Source: Selenomonadaceae bacterium (lineage in GTDB: Bacteria; Bacillota; Negativicutes; Selenomonadales; Selenomonadaceae). Taken from it: a stretch of DNA of 64,000 nt. Of the stretch, positions 51,144 to 60,514 are shown in pieces. The notes beneath the pieces were generated by a model that did not search any database, was not told the origin of the DNA, and was given only the letters and a program-made list of their open reading frames with translations. A program made the position numbers and the translations under genes. The stretch covers positions 1-64,000 of the forward strand of contig JAFUTY010000061.1 of NCBI GenBank assembly GCA_017484005.1, given 5' to 3'. Position 1 is the first letter of the stretch. The number at the start of each line of letters is the position of its first letter.

Positions 51144-51929
51144 TTGAGACAGATTAAAATAATCGCGAGCGATCTCGATGGAACATTGCTGCCGTTTGGA
51201 GTTGAAGAAATTCCGTCCGAAATTTTTGATCTGATCCGGCGTTTGAAGTCTCAAGGAATTCGATTTTTTGCAGCGAGCGGAAGACAATATCGACAACTCA
51301 TAAATCTTTTCGCGGAAGTTAAAAATGAAATTGGATTTATCTCTGAGAATGGATGTTTAGCAATTCTCGAGGGCGAAGTGATATCGCAGGAATTTATGAA
51401 TATGGAGCTAGGGCGCGAAATTATTCAAGCGATTCTCGAAAAAGATTCATGTGAAGCGATAATTTCGAGCGAAGAGGGATATTTTTTGCAGCCGAAGCGC
51501 GAGGAATTTTTCGAGGATCAAGTTAAAAATTCGCGGACGAGAGTTTTTAGAGAAAATTTGCTTGAGCATTCAAAACCATATATGAGAATTTCGATTTGCC
51601 AAGAGCCTGGATTTTCCGAAGAGGATGTCGCGTATTGGAAAAATCGATTTGGTTCTCGATGCACCGTTCAAACGAATGGAACGCCATGGATGGATCTTGT
51701 TCCGCTTGGAGTCAATAAAGCATCGGCTCTCAAAAAGATTATCGAGCGACTCGGAATTGATTCGACGGAAGTTGTAGCATTTGGAGATAATGAAAATGAT
51801 CGAGAGATGTTGGAATTCGTTGGAAATCCTGTCGCGATGAAAAATTCCAAAGTTGAATCTCTCGGAAAATTTGTTACTGAGAATGTTGCAAAATCTCTGA
51901 GAAAAATTTTAGACGGTGAATTTGAATGA
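51144..51929 (+). CDS. Cof-type HAD-superfamily phosphatase 1
   Basis: 261 residues from TTG 51144 (AAGGAG 8 bases upstream); the longer frame upstream is not conserved. HAD motif I S-D-L-D-G-T-L-L (about 8-15), motif II S-G-R-Q, motif III K with N-K-A-S-A-L-K-K (about 190) and motif IV F-G-D-N-E-N-D-R-E-M-L. The C2-cap is of the Cof type. These are Mg-dependent phosphatases of sugar phosphates or cofactors. Overlaps copy 2 by 4 bases. Substrate not predictable. Confidence 0.9.
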   Translation: MRQIKIIASDLDGTLLPFGVEEIPSEIFDLIRRLKSQGIRFFAASGRQYRQLINLFAEVKNEIGFISENGCLAILEGEVISQEFMNMELGREIIQAILEKDSCEAIISSEEGYFLQPKREEFFEDQVKNSRTRVFRENLLEHSKPYMRISICQEPGFSEEDVAYWKNRFGSRCTVQTNGTPWMDLVPLGVNKASALKKIIERLGIDSTEVVAFGDNENDREMLEFVGNPVAMKNSKVESLGKFVTENVAKSLRKILDGEFE

Positions 51930-52717
51930 GTATAAAATTAATTGCGAGCGATATCGATGGAACACTGTTGCCGTTCGGCTCGAATGAAATTCCAAAACGA
52001 TCGATCGATGCAATTCAAAAAGTGATTGATCGAGGAATTCGATTCATTTTAGCGAGCGGGCGGCAGTATCATCAGATGCGGCGATTCTTTTCAAGCGTTG
52101 CAGATGAAATCGATTATATCGCTGAAAATGGATGTTTAGCTTATCACAATGGAAAATTGATCTATCGAGCGGCGATGTCTGAAGATCTTTCACGCGAAAT
52201 CCTCGAGACAGTTTTGAAAATCGAGAATTGCGAGATTGTTGTATCCGGCGAGAAAAGTTATTACATGAATCCGCGAAAGATGGATCTGTTCGAGCATATT
52301 CGCGACGTGGATCATGCAAAAATCACGCGTGTCGATTCACTTTTTGAACTGCCTGAGCCTTGCATGAAAATCTCGATCTTCAATGACAATCGAAGTGCTG
52401 ATGATCTTGCATATTGGAGAGATCGATTGAGTTCAAAATGCACAGTTCAGACGAGCGGTCATAATTTGATCGATATCGTTCCGCCCAATGTCAATAAAGC
52501 GACAGCTCTCAAAAAAATTCTTGAGACACTCAACATTTCGCCGAAAGATGTGATAGCGTTCGGTGACAATGAAAACGATCGCGAGATGTTGGAATTGGTC
52601 GGCTGTCCTATCGTGATGAAAATTTCGAATCCCGCGATTCAATCGATTGGCAAATTTGTCACTGACAACGTCGCGATTTCACTCGAAAAATTTTTGGAAG
52701 GAGAATTGAAATGCTAG
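51926..52717 (+). CDS. Cof-type HAD-superfamily phosphatase 2
   Basis: 263 residues, paralogue of the preceding gene: S-D-I-D-G-T-L-L-P-F-G, A-S-G-R-Q-Y, N-V-N-K-A-T-A-L-K-K and F-G-D-N-E-N-D-R-E-M-L-E-L-V. The two share the L-L-P-F-G and E-I-P motifs, so they came from duplication. Overlaps the next gene by 7 bases. The set of two phosphatases and an oxidoreductase suggests handling of a sugar phosphate (inference). Confidence 0.9.
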   Translation: MSIKLIASDIDGTLLPFGSNEIPKRSIDAIQKVIDRGIRFILASGRQYHQMRRFFSSVADEIDYIAENGCLAYHNGKLIYRAAMSEDLSREILETVLKIENCEIVVSGEKSYYMNPRKMDLFEHIRDVDHAKITRVDSLFELPEPCMKISIFNDNRSADDLAYWRDRLSSKCTVQTSGHNLIDIVPPNVNKATALKKILETLNISPKDVIAFGDNENDREMLELVGCPIVMKISNPAIQSIGKFVTDNVAISLEKFLEGELKC

Positions 52718-53730
52718 TCATTGGTCACATCGGAAACGGAAAAAGCACGAATCGATATCACGCGCCATTTGAACTTCAGCGTCCAGATAAAATTCGAATC
52801 AAAATGATCTATCAGCGGAATCTCCAAAAATTTGGATGGGATAAAATTCCTGGAGTCGAATATACTGACGATCTTGAAAAATTGCTGCACGATCCGGAGA
52901 TTCAAGTTATCGTCGTCAATACGCCAAGCGATCAACATTATCCCATGGCGAAAAAAGTTCTCGAGGCGGGCAAACATTGTGTCGTCGAAAAACCATTCGC
53001 AACATCTGTCGAAGAGGCTCGCGAGCTGTTTCAAATTGCAAAGTCGAAAAATCTGATGGTGCAATGCTATCAGAATCGTCGATTTGATTCCGATTATCTC
53101 ACGACGCAAAAAGTGATTCAGTCTGGCAAGCTCGGCGAATTGTTCGAGGTCTGTATGCATTATGATTATTATCGTCCGCAAGTTCCAGAAAATGAATCGA
53201 GCTATTCGCGGGATCATGCATTCATCTACACTCACGCCTGTCATACCACGGATCAAGTCATTGCGCTATTTGGAAAGCCGGATGAAGTTCGCTGCGATGT
53301 CAAACAGTTATTAGGCGAAGGTCGAATGAATGACTATTTCGATCTCGATTTCATCTATGGAAATTTGAAAGTTTCAGTTCAATCGAGCTATTTCCGTGCA
53401 AAAGTTAGACCGAGTTTTGAAGTCTGGGGACGCCGGGGATATTTTGTCAAGGCTGAACAAGATCGCCAGGAAGCTGATCTGAAAAAATTTTACATGCCGG
53501 ATCATGCAGATTTTGGAATTGATCTGCCGGAGAATTTTGGAACGCTGATCTATTACGATGCAGATGGAAATTATCACGAGGAGAAAGTTATCTCTGAACG
53601 TGGAGATTATGGAAAATTCCATGACGCGCTGTATGAAACGATCATCAATGGAGCTCCTCAGCTTGTCACTGAAGAGCAGACGATGGAACAAATGAGAATC
53701 CTCGAATTGGCTGGAAAAGATTTGAAATAA
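52711..53730 (+). CDS. Gfo/Idh/MocA family oxidoreductase
   Basis: 339 residues. Rossmann domain begins M-L-V-I-G-H-I-G-N-G-K-S rather than the usual G-x-G-x-x-G, then V-V-N-T-P-S-D-Q-H-Y and E-K-P-F (about 93). C-terminal domain has the H-A-C-H-T-T-D-Q-V segment, suggesting H-x-x-x-D metal or catalytic residues. Different from the oxidoreductase at 34557. Third gene of a unit with the two HAD phosphatases. GGAGAATTG upstream. Confidence 0.87.
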   Translation: MLVIGHIGNGKSTNRYHAPFELQRPDKIRIKMIYQRNLQKFGWDKIPGVEYTDDLEKLLHDPEIQVIVVNTPSDQHYPMAKKVLEAGKHCVVEKPFATSVEEARELFQIAKSKNLMVQCYQNRRFDSDYLTTQKVIQSGKLGELFEVCMHYDYYRPQVPENESSYSRDHAFIYTHACHTTDQVIALFGKPDEVRCDVKQLLGEGRMNDYFDLDFIYGNLKVSVQSSYFRAKVRPSFEVWGRRGYFVKAEQDRQEADLKKFYMPDHADFGIDLPENFGTLIYYDADGNYHEEKVISERGDYGKFHDALYETIINGAPQLVTEEQTMEQMRILELAGKDLK

Positions 53731-53737
53731 TTTCCGA

Positions 53738-53790
53738 ATAAAAAAAGATCCCCGATAGATCGCCGATTGATCTGTCGGGGATTTTTTTAT
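53738..53790. terminator. Bidirectional terminator, GATC family
   Basis: AAAAAAGATCCCCGATAGATC...GATCTGTCGGGGAT-TTTTTTT hairpin between convergent oxidoreductase and cca. Confidence 0.88.
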
Positions 53791-53804
53791 TTTGTGAGTA
53801 AAAA

Positions 53805-55043
53805 TCAATTCAAGATCGAATCCTTGAATTCCAAATATTTATCGATTCGCTTTTTCAAAACCCATTCGCCAACCTCTTCACCATGCAGACGTTTTGGAGC
53901 TTTTCGTCCTGAGATTTTCGATAAGACTTCCAAGATCTCCCGCGCATGTTCAAGGTGAAACGGCAGATTTCCATGATTATCGATTCGAATCACTTCAACA
54001 AAATCCTCGATTGGAATTCCAGATTTTTGAAGTGCAAAAAGCATTTCGACGATTTTTCCAGGTTTTTCCATTTGAGGAGCACGCATATGCTCGAGCATCA
54101 CGAATTTTGCGACTTTCAACCAATTTTTCGGGAGCGTCATTCGATGATTCCACCGCTCCAAGACTTCGATTCCGCGCGTTTCATGCTGATAATGATGCGG
54201 GAGCATGTCAATCGGAGTTGTACCTTTTCCGAGATCGTGACAGAGTGCCGCAAATCGAATCTCGGCACTCGTTCGCGATTTTGAAACTTCATCGAGAATC
54301 TGCATTGAATGCTCGAAAGCATCGCCTTCCGGATGAAATTTTGACGGCTGAGATTTTCCAATCAGATCAAAAATTTCGGGGAAAATCGATTCGAGGAGAT
54401 TAGCTCGATTCAAATTTCGAAAAAATGTTGAGGGAATTTTTGAATTCAGAGCGCGTTTCAATTCACCGAGAATTCGATCGCCTGGCTCGAGTTTCAATTC
54501 ATCCCGACAAGCTTCCATGTAATTGTAAGTTTCCGGAGTGATTTCGAAATTCAATTCCGTGGACTGTCGAGCCGCTCGCAATGCTCGCACTGGATCATCT
54601 AAAAAATGTTTGGAGACTGCTCGAATTTTTTTCGCGCGAATGTCATCGATTCCGTGAAATGGATCGACGAAAATTCGATCTGGCAATTCAAGAGCTATCG
54701 CGTTCATCGTTGTATCGCGCCGATAGAGATCCTCTTCGATTGTTATCGACGGCGTGAATGTCATTTCAAATCCTCGATAACCGATTCCGGATTTTTTTTC
54801 ACGGCGAGCAAATGCAACTTCGCAAGCTTGTCCATCTACAAACACGATATAAACTGGAAAACTTCGACCGACTCGCTCAGCCTTTGGAAATCTTTTTACA
54901 AAATCCTCCTCGCGAATTCCTACCAATGAATAATCTTTGTCCTTGGCTTGAACTCCGCGAATCAAATCGCGCACATATCCACCGACCAGATAAGCTCGAC
55001 CGCCCATCTCGCGAATCACTCGAGCGAATTTTGCTTCTCTCAT
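53805..55043 (-). CDS. cca: CCA tRNA nucleotidyltransferase with HD domain (multifunctional type)
   Basis: 412 residues, the same size as Escherichia coli Cca. Start V-G-G-Y-V-R-D-L (about 21), metal-binding D-K-D-Y (about 34), [10 protein letters not shown] (about 108), [10 protein letters not shown] and an HD phosphohydrolase domain with L-C-H-D-L-G-K-G-T (about 255). It adds and repairs the CCA end of tRNA. The HD-containing multifunctional version is best known from gammaproteobacteria; most Firmicutes carry a different layout. Overlaps guaB by 4 bases. Confidence 0.92.
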   Translation of the reverse strand: MREAKFARVIREMGGRAYLVGGYVRDLIRGVQAKDKDYSLVGIREEDFVKRFPKAERVGRSFPVYIVFVDGQACEVAFARREKKSGIGYRGFEMTFTPSITIEEDLYRRDTTMNAIALELPDRIFVDPFHGIDDIRAKKIRAVSKHFLDDPVRALRAARQSTELNFEITPETYNYMEACRDELKLEPGDRILGELKRALNSKIPSTFFRNLNRANLLESIFPEIFDLIGKSQPSKFHPEGDAFEHSMQILDEVSKSRTSAEIRFAALCHDLGKGTTPIDMLPHHYQHETRGIEVLERWNHRMTLPKNWLKVAKFVMLEHMRAPQMEKPGKIVEMLFALQKSGIPIEDFVEVIRIDNHGNLPFHLEHAREILEVLSKISGRKAPKRLHGEEVGEWVLKKRIDKYLEFKDSILN

Positions 55044-56551
55044 CGACTTGTCACAGAAAATTGATCGCGAAGGATAACATCATGACTGCCGCCCTCGACG
55101 ATTGAAGTTTCAGAGACGAGAGTGATTTTTGCTTTATCGCGGAATTCTTCGAGATTCAACGCGCCGCAATTACACATCGTCGATCTGATTTTCGAGAGAC
55201 TGACTTGCAGATTATCCTTGAGATGTCCTGCATACGGAACATATGAATCAACACCTTCTTCGAATGACAATTTTTTATCGCCGCCGAGATCATATCGCTG
55301 CCAATTGCGAGCACGATTAGATCCCTCGCCCCAATATTCTTTGTAATATGTTCCATTGATTTGAATTTTTGCGGAAGGAGATTCATCAAATCGTGCAAAA
55401 TATCTTCCGAGCATCAGAAAATCTGCGCCCATCGCTAAAGCCAGAGTCATGTGATAATCGAAGACAATTCCGCCGTCTGAACAAATTGGAATATAGACTC
55501 CAGTCTCTTTGAAATATTGATCGCGCGCGTTGCAAACATCGATGACTGCAGTAGCCTGCCCGCGACCGATTCCTTTTGTCTCGCGAGTTATACAGATCGA
55601 GCCGCCGCCGATTCCGACTTTGATAAAATCAGCTCCGGCGTCCGCTAAAAATCTGAATCCTTCCGCATCGACAACATTTCCCGCACCGACTTTCACATCT
55701 GAACCGAAATTCTCGTGAATATATTCGAGCGTCAATTTTTGCCATTCGGAAAATCCTTCAGATGAATCGATACATAGAACATCTGCGCCGGCTTTGATCA
55801 ATGCAGGAACTCGCTCTGCATAATCTCGAGTGTTGATACCTGCGCCGACGATATATCGCTTGCGTTTATCGATCAATTCAAATTCATTTTCCTTGTTGTC
55901 AGTGTAATCCTTGCGAAAAACCATGTACCTCAAACGCTGTTTTTTATCGACAAGCGGGAGCATATTCAATTTATGTTCCCAAATCAAATCGTTTGCCATC
56001 GGGAGCGTGGTTGAATCGGCGTCTGCATAAATCAATTTTTCGAACGGCGTCATAAATGTTCCGGCTTGTTCATCGAGACTCATTCGCGACAGACGATAAT
56101 CGCGCGATGTCACGATTCCGAGGAGTTTTCCAGTCGGTTTTCCATCTTCAGTGACTGCCATCGTTGAATGTCCAGTTTGCTTGAGAAGTTCGAGAATCTC
56201 GCCGAGAGTTGTTGTCGGTTTGATATTTGAATCGCTCGAAACAAATCCGGATTTATAACTTTTAACTCGAGCGACCATTGCTGCTTGATCTTTAATCGAT
56301 TGCGAGCCGTAGATGAATGAAACTCCACCTTCTCGAGCTAACGCAATTGCCATCGTGTCATTCGAGACGGCTTGCATTATCGCGGAAGTCATTGGAATAT
56401 TCATCGAAAGTTTTGGTTCTTCTCCGCGAGAAAATTTGACGAGTGGAGTTTTGAGCGAGACATTTTTTGGAATGCAGTCAGTTGACGAGTATCCTGGAAC
56501 GAGTAAATATTCGCCGAAAGTGTGAGAAGGTTCGCTGTAATAGAAAGCCAC
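55040..56551 (-). CDS. guaB: IMP dehydrogenase
   Basis: 503 residues from GTG 56549-56551 (AAAGGA 10 bases upstream). TIM-barrel with [19 protein letters not shown] (catalytic cysteine about 319) and D-G-G-I. Two CBS domains lie in the loop (about 98-220), with [10 protein letters not shown] and L-P-L-V-D-K. Oxidises IMP to XMP, the entry to guanine nucleotides. The A-T-A-V-I segment and length fit the longer IMPDH group seen in Bacteroides and clostridia. Divergent promoter shared with the type IIG gene. Confidence 0.95.
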   Translation of the reverse strand: MAFYYSEPSHTFGEYLLVPGYSSTDCIPKNVSLKTPLVKFSRGEEPKLSMNIPMTSAIMQAVSNDTMAIALAREGGVSFIYGSQSIKDQAAMVARVKSYKSGFVSSDSNIKPTTTLGEILELLKQTGHSTMAVTEDGKPTGKLLGIVTSRDYRLSRMSLDEQAGTFMTPFEKLIYADADSTTLPMANDLIWEHKLNMLPLVDKKQRLRYMVFRKDYTDNKENEFELIDKRKRYIVGAGINTRDYAERVPALIKAGADVLCIDSSEGFSEWQKLTLEYIHENFGSDVKVGAGNVVDAEGFRFLADAGADFIKVGIGGGSICITRETKGIGRGQATAVIDVCNARDQYFKETGVYIPICSDGGIVFDYHMTLALAMGADFLMLGRYFARFDESPSAKIQINGTYYKEYWGEGSNRARNWQRYDLGGDKKLSFEEGVDSYVPYAGHLKDNLQVSLSKIRSTMCNCGALNLEEFRDKAKITLVSETSIVEGGSHDVILRDQFSVTSR

Positions 56552-56585
56552 GCAAATCCCATCCTTTCATTTTGGATTGGAAATT

Positions 56586-56614
56586 GATTATAATCAGATT
56601 CGACGAAATTGCAA
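56586..56614. promoter_or_regulatory. Divergent promoters sharing one palindromic -10
   Basis: GATTATAATC (56586-56595) is a perfect palindrome and gives TATAAT on both strands. Minus-strand -35 is TTGCAA (56609-56614, 16-base spacer) for guaB. The plus-strand -35 is weak. Transcription of guaB and of the restriction gene may exclude each other. Confidence 0.5.
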
Positions 56615-56637
56615 TTCGCGAACTAGAGGAGGATTCT

Positions 56638-59277
56638 ATGCAGAAATTCATTGAGAGATGGAAGTCGCTCGGAAGGGAAAATGCTGATTATCAAAAATTT
56701 TGGCTCGAACTGATTCAAATTTTTTGCGGCGTTGAATTTCCAACATCTTTTCTCGAATTTCAAGTTCCGGTGGAATTTGAAAATTCAAAGAGATTCATCG
56801 ATGTTTGGATTCCTTCGACGAAAATTATCATTGAGCAAAAATCTTTGAACAAGAAACTCGATGTACCTGAAAAACAATCCGGAGGAGCATTTTTAACTCC
56901 GTTCGAACAGGCAAAAAGATATGACAATGCTCGCGCTGTCGATCAAAAAGCAAATTGGATTATCACGAGCAATTTCAATGAGATCTGGATTTACAATTTG
57001 AGATTTGAACGTCCGGAAAATAGTGTCGTCAAAGTTTCATTGAAGGAAATTCCAAATTTCGATTGGAGTTTTTTGACGAATCCAAAACGCGCTGAGATCT
57101 ATTCGGAAGAATTGATCTCGAGTGCAGCTGGATCTCTCGTTCAAAATTTCCGAGATCTGTTTTTGAATACAAAATTGACAGATTTGGAAATGATCTCGCT
57201 GAATCGATTTTGTATTCAATTGGTGTTTTGTTTATATGCAGAGGATTCGGGATTATTCAAAAAGCGTCAATTTCTCGATTATCTCGAGTCGCTCAAATAT
57301 AAATATCTGCCGACCGAGTTCAAAAAATATTTCGAGAGACTTTTCAAACGTCTCGATACAGAGAATCTGCCGGATCTTGTCGATGAAATATTGGCAGCAT
57401 TTCCATATGTTGACGGTGAACTCTTCAAAGGTGCAACGCTCGAAATTATTGATCGAATTCAAAACGAATCAAATCTCGATCAAATTTTGAGGACGCTGAT
57501 CAATGCATCGGCGAATTTCAATTGGAATTCGATTTCACCGACGATCTTTGGATCAATTTTCGAGTCGATCATGAATCCAGAGACAAAACATGCGGGCGGG
57601 ATTCATTACACATCTCCGGAAAATATTCACAAAGTGATCGATCCATTGTTTCTTGACGAATTGAATCGAGAGTTTGAAAGTGGAGAAAATCTCGAGGCAC
57701 TTCATGACAAAATTGCGAATCTGAAATTCTTTGATCCTGCATGTGGCTCTGGAAATTTTTTGACTGAAACATTTATCTCGTTGAGAAAATTGGAAGATCG
57801 AATCATTGAAAAGATTGGTGGATCAATTCGAGTATCGATCGAAAATTTCTATGGGATCGAGATCAATGATTGGGCAGTTCAAGTTGCAAAATTGGCTCTA
57901 TGGATCTCGGAACATCAGATGAATGGAGGAGATCATTTTCTCCCGCTGAATCGAAATGCCAATATTATTGAGGGAAACTCTCTCGAGATCGATTGGAAGT
58001 CAGTGATTCCAAATGCAGATTTCATAATGGGAAATCCTCCATACATCGGCGCGAGAATCATGAGCAAGGATCAAAAATCTGAACTTCAAAAAGTTTTCGA
58101 TGGATGGAAGAATCTCGGAAATCTCGATTATGTTGCATGCTGGTTCAAGAAAGCATCGGATTATATTCGCGATTCGAAGGCAGAAGTTGGATTTGTATCG
58201 ACGAATTCGATCTGTCAAGGCGATTCAGTTGGAACTCTTTGGAAACCGTTTTTCGATGACGGAATCAAGATCAATTTTGCTCGATCAACTTTCAAATGGA
58301 CAAATGAATCTCCAGATAAAAAATCGATGGCTCAAGTTCATTGTGTGATTGTTGGATTCGCAAGATTCGATCGGAAGATCAAGTTGCTCGATGGAATTGA
58401 AGTCGAAAATATTAATGGATATCTTCGAGACGCATCGAATGTTTGTATCGTTCGAAGTGAAGATTCTCTTTGTCATATGCCAGAAATATGTATGGCGAGC
58501 ATGCCGAACGATGATGGAAATTTAATCATTGAAGCTGAAGATCTTGATGAATTCATTCAAAAAGATCCTCGTTCAAAAATTTTTATTCGACAGATCATTG
58601 GTGCTCGGGAATATATCAACAACATTCCGAGATACTGCTTGTGGCTTGTCGATGCTGAGCCGTCTGAAATCAAATCGATCAAACCGATTTATGAGAGAGT
58701 TGAATCCTGCAGAAAATATCGACTTGCGAGCAGACGCTTGGCAACTCGAAAATTAGCTGATACTCCATGGCTTTTTGGAGAGATTCGTCAACCGACAGAT
58801 GGAAAATATCTCATAATTCCGATTGTATCTTCCGAGCGTCGAAAATATATTCCGATGGGCTTTTTGAACTTCGATGTAATAGCAAATGCTTCGGCTCTGA
58901 TTATTCCGAATGCAGATCTATATCTTTTTGGAATACTAACATCGAGTGTTCACATGATCTGGATGAGAGCTGTCGCTGGAAGATTGAAAAGCGATTACAA
59001 ATATTCAGCTCAGATCGTTTACAATAATTTTCCATTTCCGAATCACAATCCAAAGATCGAAGTTACAGCTCAAAAAATTCTCGATGCTAGATCTAATCAT
59101 AAAAATTCAAGTCTCGCTGAATTATATGATCCACTTTTGATGCCTGAAGATCTTCAAAAAGCTCACAATGAGAATGATCGAGCGGTTATCGATGCATATG
59201 GATTTCCTCGATCGATCACTGAATCTGAAATCGTCTCGAGACTCTTTGAAATTTATCAAGAATTAATCCGGAAATAA
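56638..59277 (+). CDS. MmeI-like type IIG restriction-modification enzyme
   Basis: 879 residues from ATG 56638 (GAGGAGGA 5-6 bases upstream); the frame before it lies in the guaB 5' region. N-terminal PD-ExK nuclease: D55, ten residues, E66-Q-K68, like the D-X9-E-X-K of MmeI. Helical spacer, then methyltransferase motif I D-P-A-C-G-S-G-N-F (about 365-373) and motif IV N-P-P-Y (about 465). C-terminal target-recognition domain (about 600-820). One protein both methylates and cuts. It has no separate partner gene, as expected for the type. Intact reading frame. Confidence 0.9.
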   Translation: MQKFIERWKSLGRENADYQKFWLELIQIFCGVEFPTSFLEFQVPVEFENSKRFIDVWIPSTKIIIEQKSLNKKLDVPEKQSGGAFLTPFEQAKRYDNARAVDQKANWIITSNFNEIWIYNLRFERPENSVVKVSLKEIPNFDWSFLTNPKRAEIYSEELISSAAGSLVQNFRDLFLNTKLTDLEMISLNRFCIQLVFCLYAEDSGLFKKRQFLDYLESLKYKYLPTEFKKYFERLFKRLDTENLPDLVDEILAAFPYVDGELFKGATLEIIDRIQNESNLDQILRTLINASANFNWNSISPTIFGSIFESIMNPETKHAGGIHYTSPENIHKVIDPLFLDELNREFESGENLEALHDKIANLKFFDPACGSGNFLTETFISLRKLEDRIIEKIGGSIRVSIENFYGIEINDWAVQVAKLALWISEHQMNGGDHFLPLNRNANIIEGNSLEIDWKSVIPNADFIMGNPPYIGARIMSKDQKSELQKVFDGWKNLGNLDYVACWFKKASDYIRDSKAEVGFVSTNSICQGDSVGTLWKPFFDDGIKINFARSTFKWTNESPDKKSMAQVHCVIVGFARFDRKIKLLDGIEVENINGYLRDASNVCIVRSEDSLCHMPEICMASMPNDDGNLIIEAEDLDEFIQKDPRSKIFIRQIIGAREYINNIPRYCLWLVDAEPSEIKSIKPIYERVESCRKYRLASRRLATRKLADTPWLFGEIRQPTDGKYLIIPIVSSERRKYIPMGFLNFDVIANASALIIPNADLYLFGILTSSVHMIWMRAVAGRLKSDYKYSAQIVYNNFPFPNHNPKIEVTAQKILDARSNHKNSSLAELYDPLLMPEDLQKAHNENDRAVIDAYGFPRSITESEIVSRLFEIYQELIRK

Positions 59278-59322
59278 AAAAAGATCCACCGATCAATTTC
59301 AGATCGATGGATCTTTTCTATT
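59275..59322. terminator. Bidirectional terminator, GATC family
   Basis: AAAAAGATCCACCGATC...GATCGATGGATCTTTT hairpin between the convergent type IIG gene and floA. Confidence 0.86.
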
Positions 59323-59327
59323 TTCGA

Positions 59328-60347
59328 TCATTCATCCTCAAAAGAATCAGTATCATTTCGACGATTATGCGGTTCGTCTCGATGCATTATTCCACTGAAA
59401 ATTTTCTCGGCGGAAGTTGCAATTGAATCGCGCATCGATGTATCAGCTTGAACATTTTTAAAAGACAAATAATCCATGACTCCCAATTTTCCAGACATCA
59501 ACGCTTCAGCTATCGCATGAGGAACTTCAGCTTGACGCTCAACAACTCTAGCTTTCATTTCCTGTTCGGAAGCCACAGCCATCGCTCGACGCTCTTCAGC
59601 CTTCGCTTGAGCGATTCGTTTATCAGCTTCGGCTTGATCAGTCTGCAACTGCGCACCGATATTTCGACCTACATCAACATCCGCAATATCGATTGACAGA
59701 ATTTCGAATGCAGTTCCCTCATCGAGTCCTTTATTCAAAACAGTTTTCGAGATATCATCGGGGCTCTCAAGGACATCAGTATGTTTTTCGCTCGAACCGA
59801 CAGTTGTCACGATTCCCTCACCGACTCGCGCGATAATCGTCGGCTCACCAGCTCCACCGACAAGTCGATCGATGTTTGCTCGAACTGTCACTCGCGCTTT
59901 GATTTTCAATTCGATTCCATTTTTCGCGACGGCTGAAACAACTGGAGTTTCGATGACTTTTGGATTGACGCTCATTTGAACTGCTTCCAAAACATCCCGA
60001 CCTGCTAAATCGATCGCCGCGGCTCGCTCGAATGTCAGATTGATATTCGCTCGATGTGCCGCGATTAATGCATCGATAACTCGATCAACATTTCCGCCCG
60101 CCAAATAATGTGCCTCGAGCTGATCGACGTTGACAGTCAATCCCGCTTTATTCGCTTTTATCAACGGCATAACGATTTTATCCGGTGCAACCCGTCGAAG
60201 TCTCATTCCTACCATTGTAAAAATGTTGACTGGAACTCCCGCCGCGAGTGCTGAAATCCATAATCCAATCGGTACAAAATGCAGAAATACTCCAGCCGCG
60301 GCGATTGTTAAAGCTATCGAGAATCCTGATGTTATAACTCCAAACAT
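59328..60347 (-). CDS. floA: Flotillin-like protein FloA
   Basis: 339 residues from ATG 60347 (GGAG 9 bases away); an ATG three codons earlier abuts the same site. N-terminal hairpin helix anchors it to the membrane (about 5-40), followed by the SPFH-like domain with R-R-V-A-P-D-K-I-V and [14 protein letters not shown], and a coiled coil rich in A/E ([19 protein letters not shown]). FloA (YqfA, UPF0365) organises functional membrane microdomains in Firmicutes. The operon partner NfeD-like yqeZ is not next to it here. Confidence 0.93.
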   Translation of the reverse strand: MFGVITSGFSIALTIAAAGVFLHFVPIGLWISALAAGVPVNIFTMVGMRLRRVAPDKIVMPLIKANKAGLTVNVDQLEAHYLAGGNVDRVIDALIAAHRANINLTFERAAAIDLAGRDVLEAVQMSVNPKVIETPVVSAVAKNGIELKIKARVTVRANIDRLVGGAGEPTIIARVGEGIVTTVGSSEKHTDVLESPDDISKTVLNKGLDEGTAFEILSIDIADVDVGRNIGAQLQTDQAEADKRIAQAKAEERRAMAVASEQEMKARVVERQAEVPHAIAEALMSGKLGVMDYLSFKNVQADTSMRDSIATSAEKIFSGIMHRDEPHNRRNDTDSFEDE

Positions 60348-60390
60348 TAGAACCATCTCCAAATAAAATTATTGATCATTTCCGAAAAAT

Positions 60391-60418
60391 ATTCTAACTT
60401 CTTAACGGAAAATTACAA
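60391..60418 (-). promoter_or_regulatory. Candidate promoter of floA
   Basis: Minus-strand TTGTAA (60413-60418), 16-base spacer, TAGAAT (60391-60396), 43 bases before the floA ATG. The rest of this 167-base divergent region is AT-rich, with no clear plus-strand promoter. Confidence 0.5.
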
Positions 60419-60514
60419 ACTCAAAAAATTTTTCGAAGGAGTTTGAAACTAGTTTGAAGAATTCTAAAAATAATCTCAAAAAATCTTGAAATAAAATGAG
60501 AGGAGGAGTTCCCA

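Noticed and set aside
56467..56637. Upstream extension of the type IIG gene
   Set aside because: It would run through the guaB start and promoter; the MmeI-type N-terminus begins at 56638 after a strong ribosome site.
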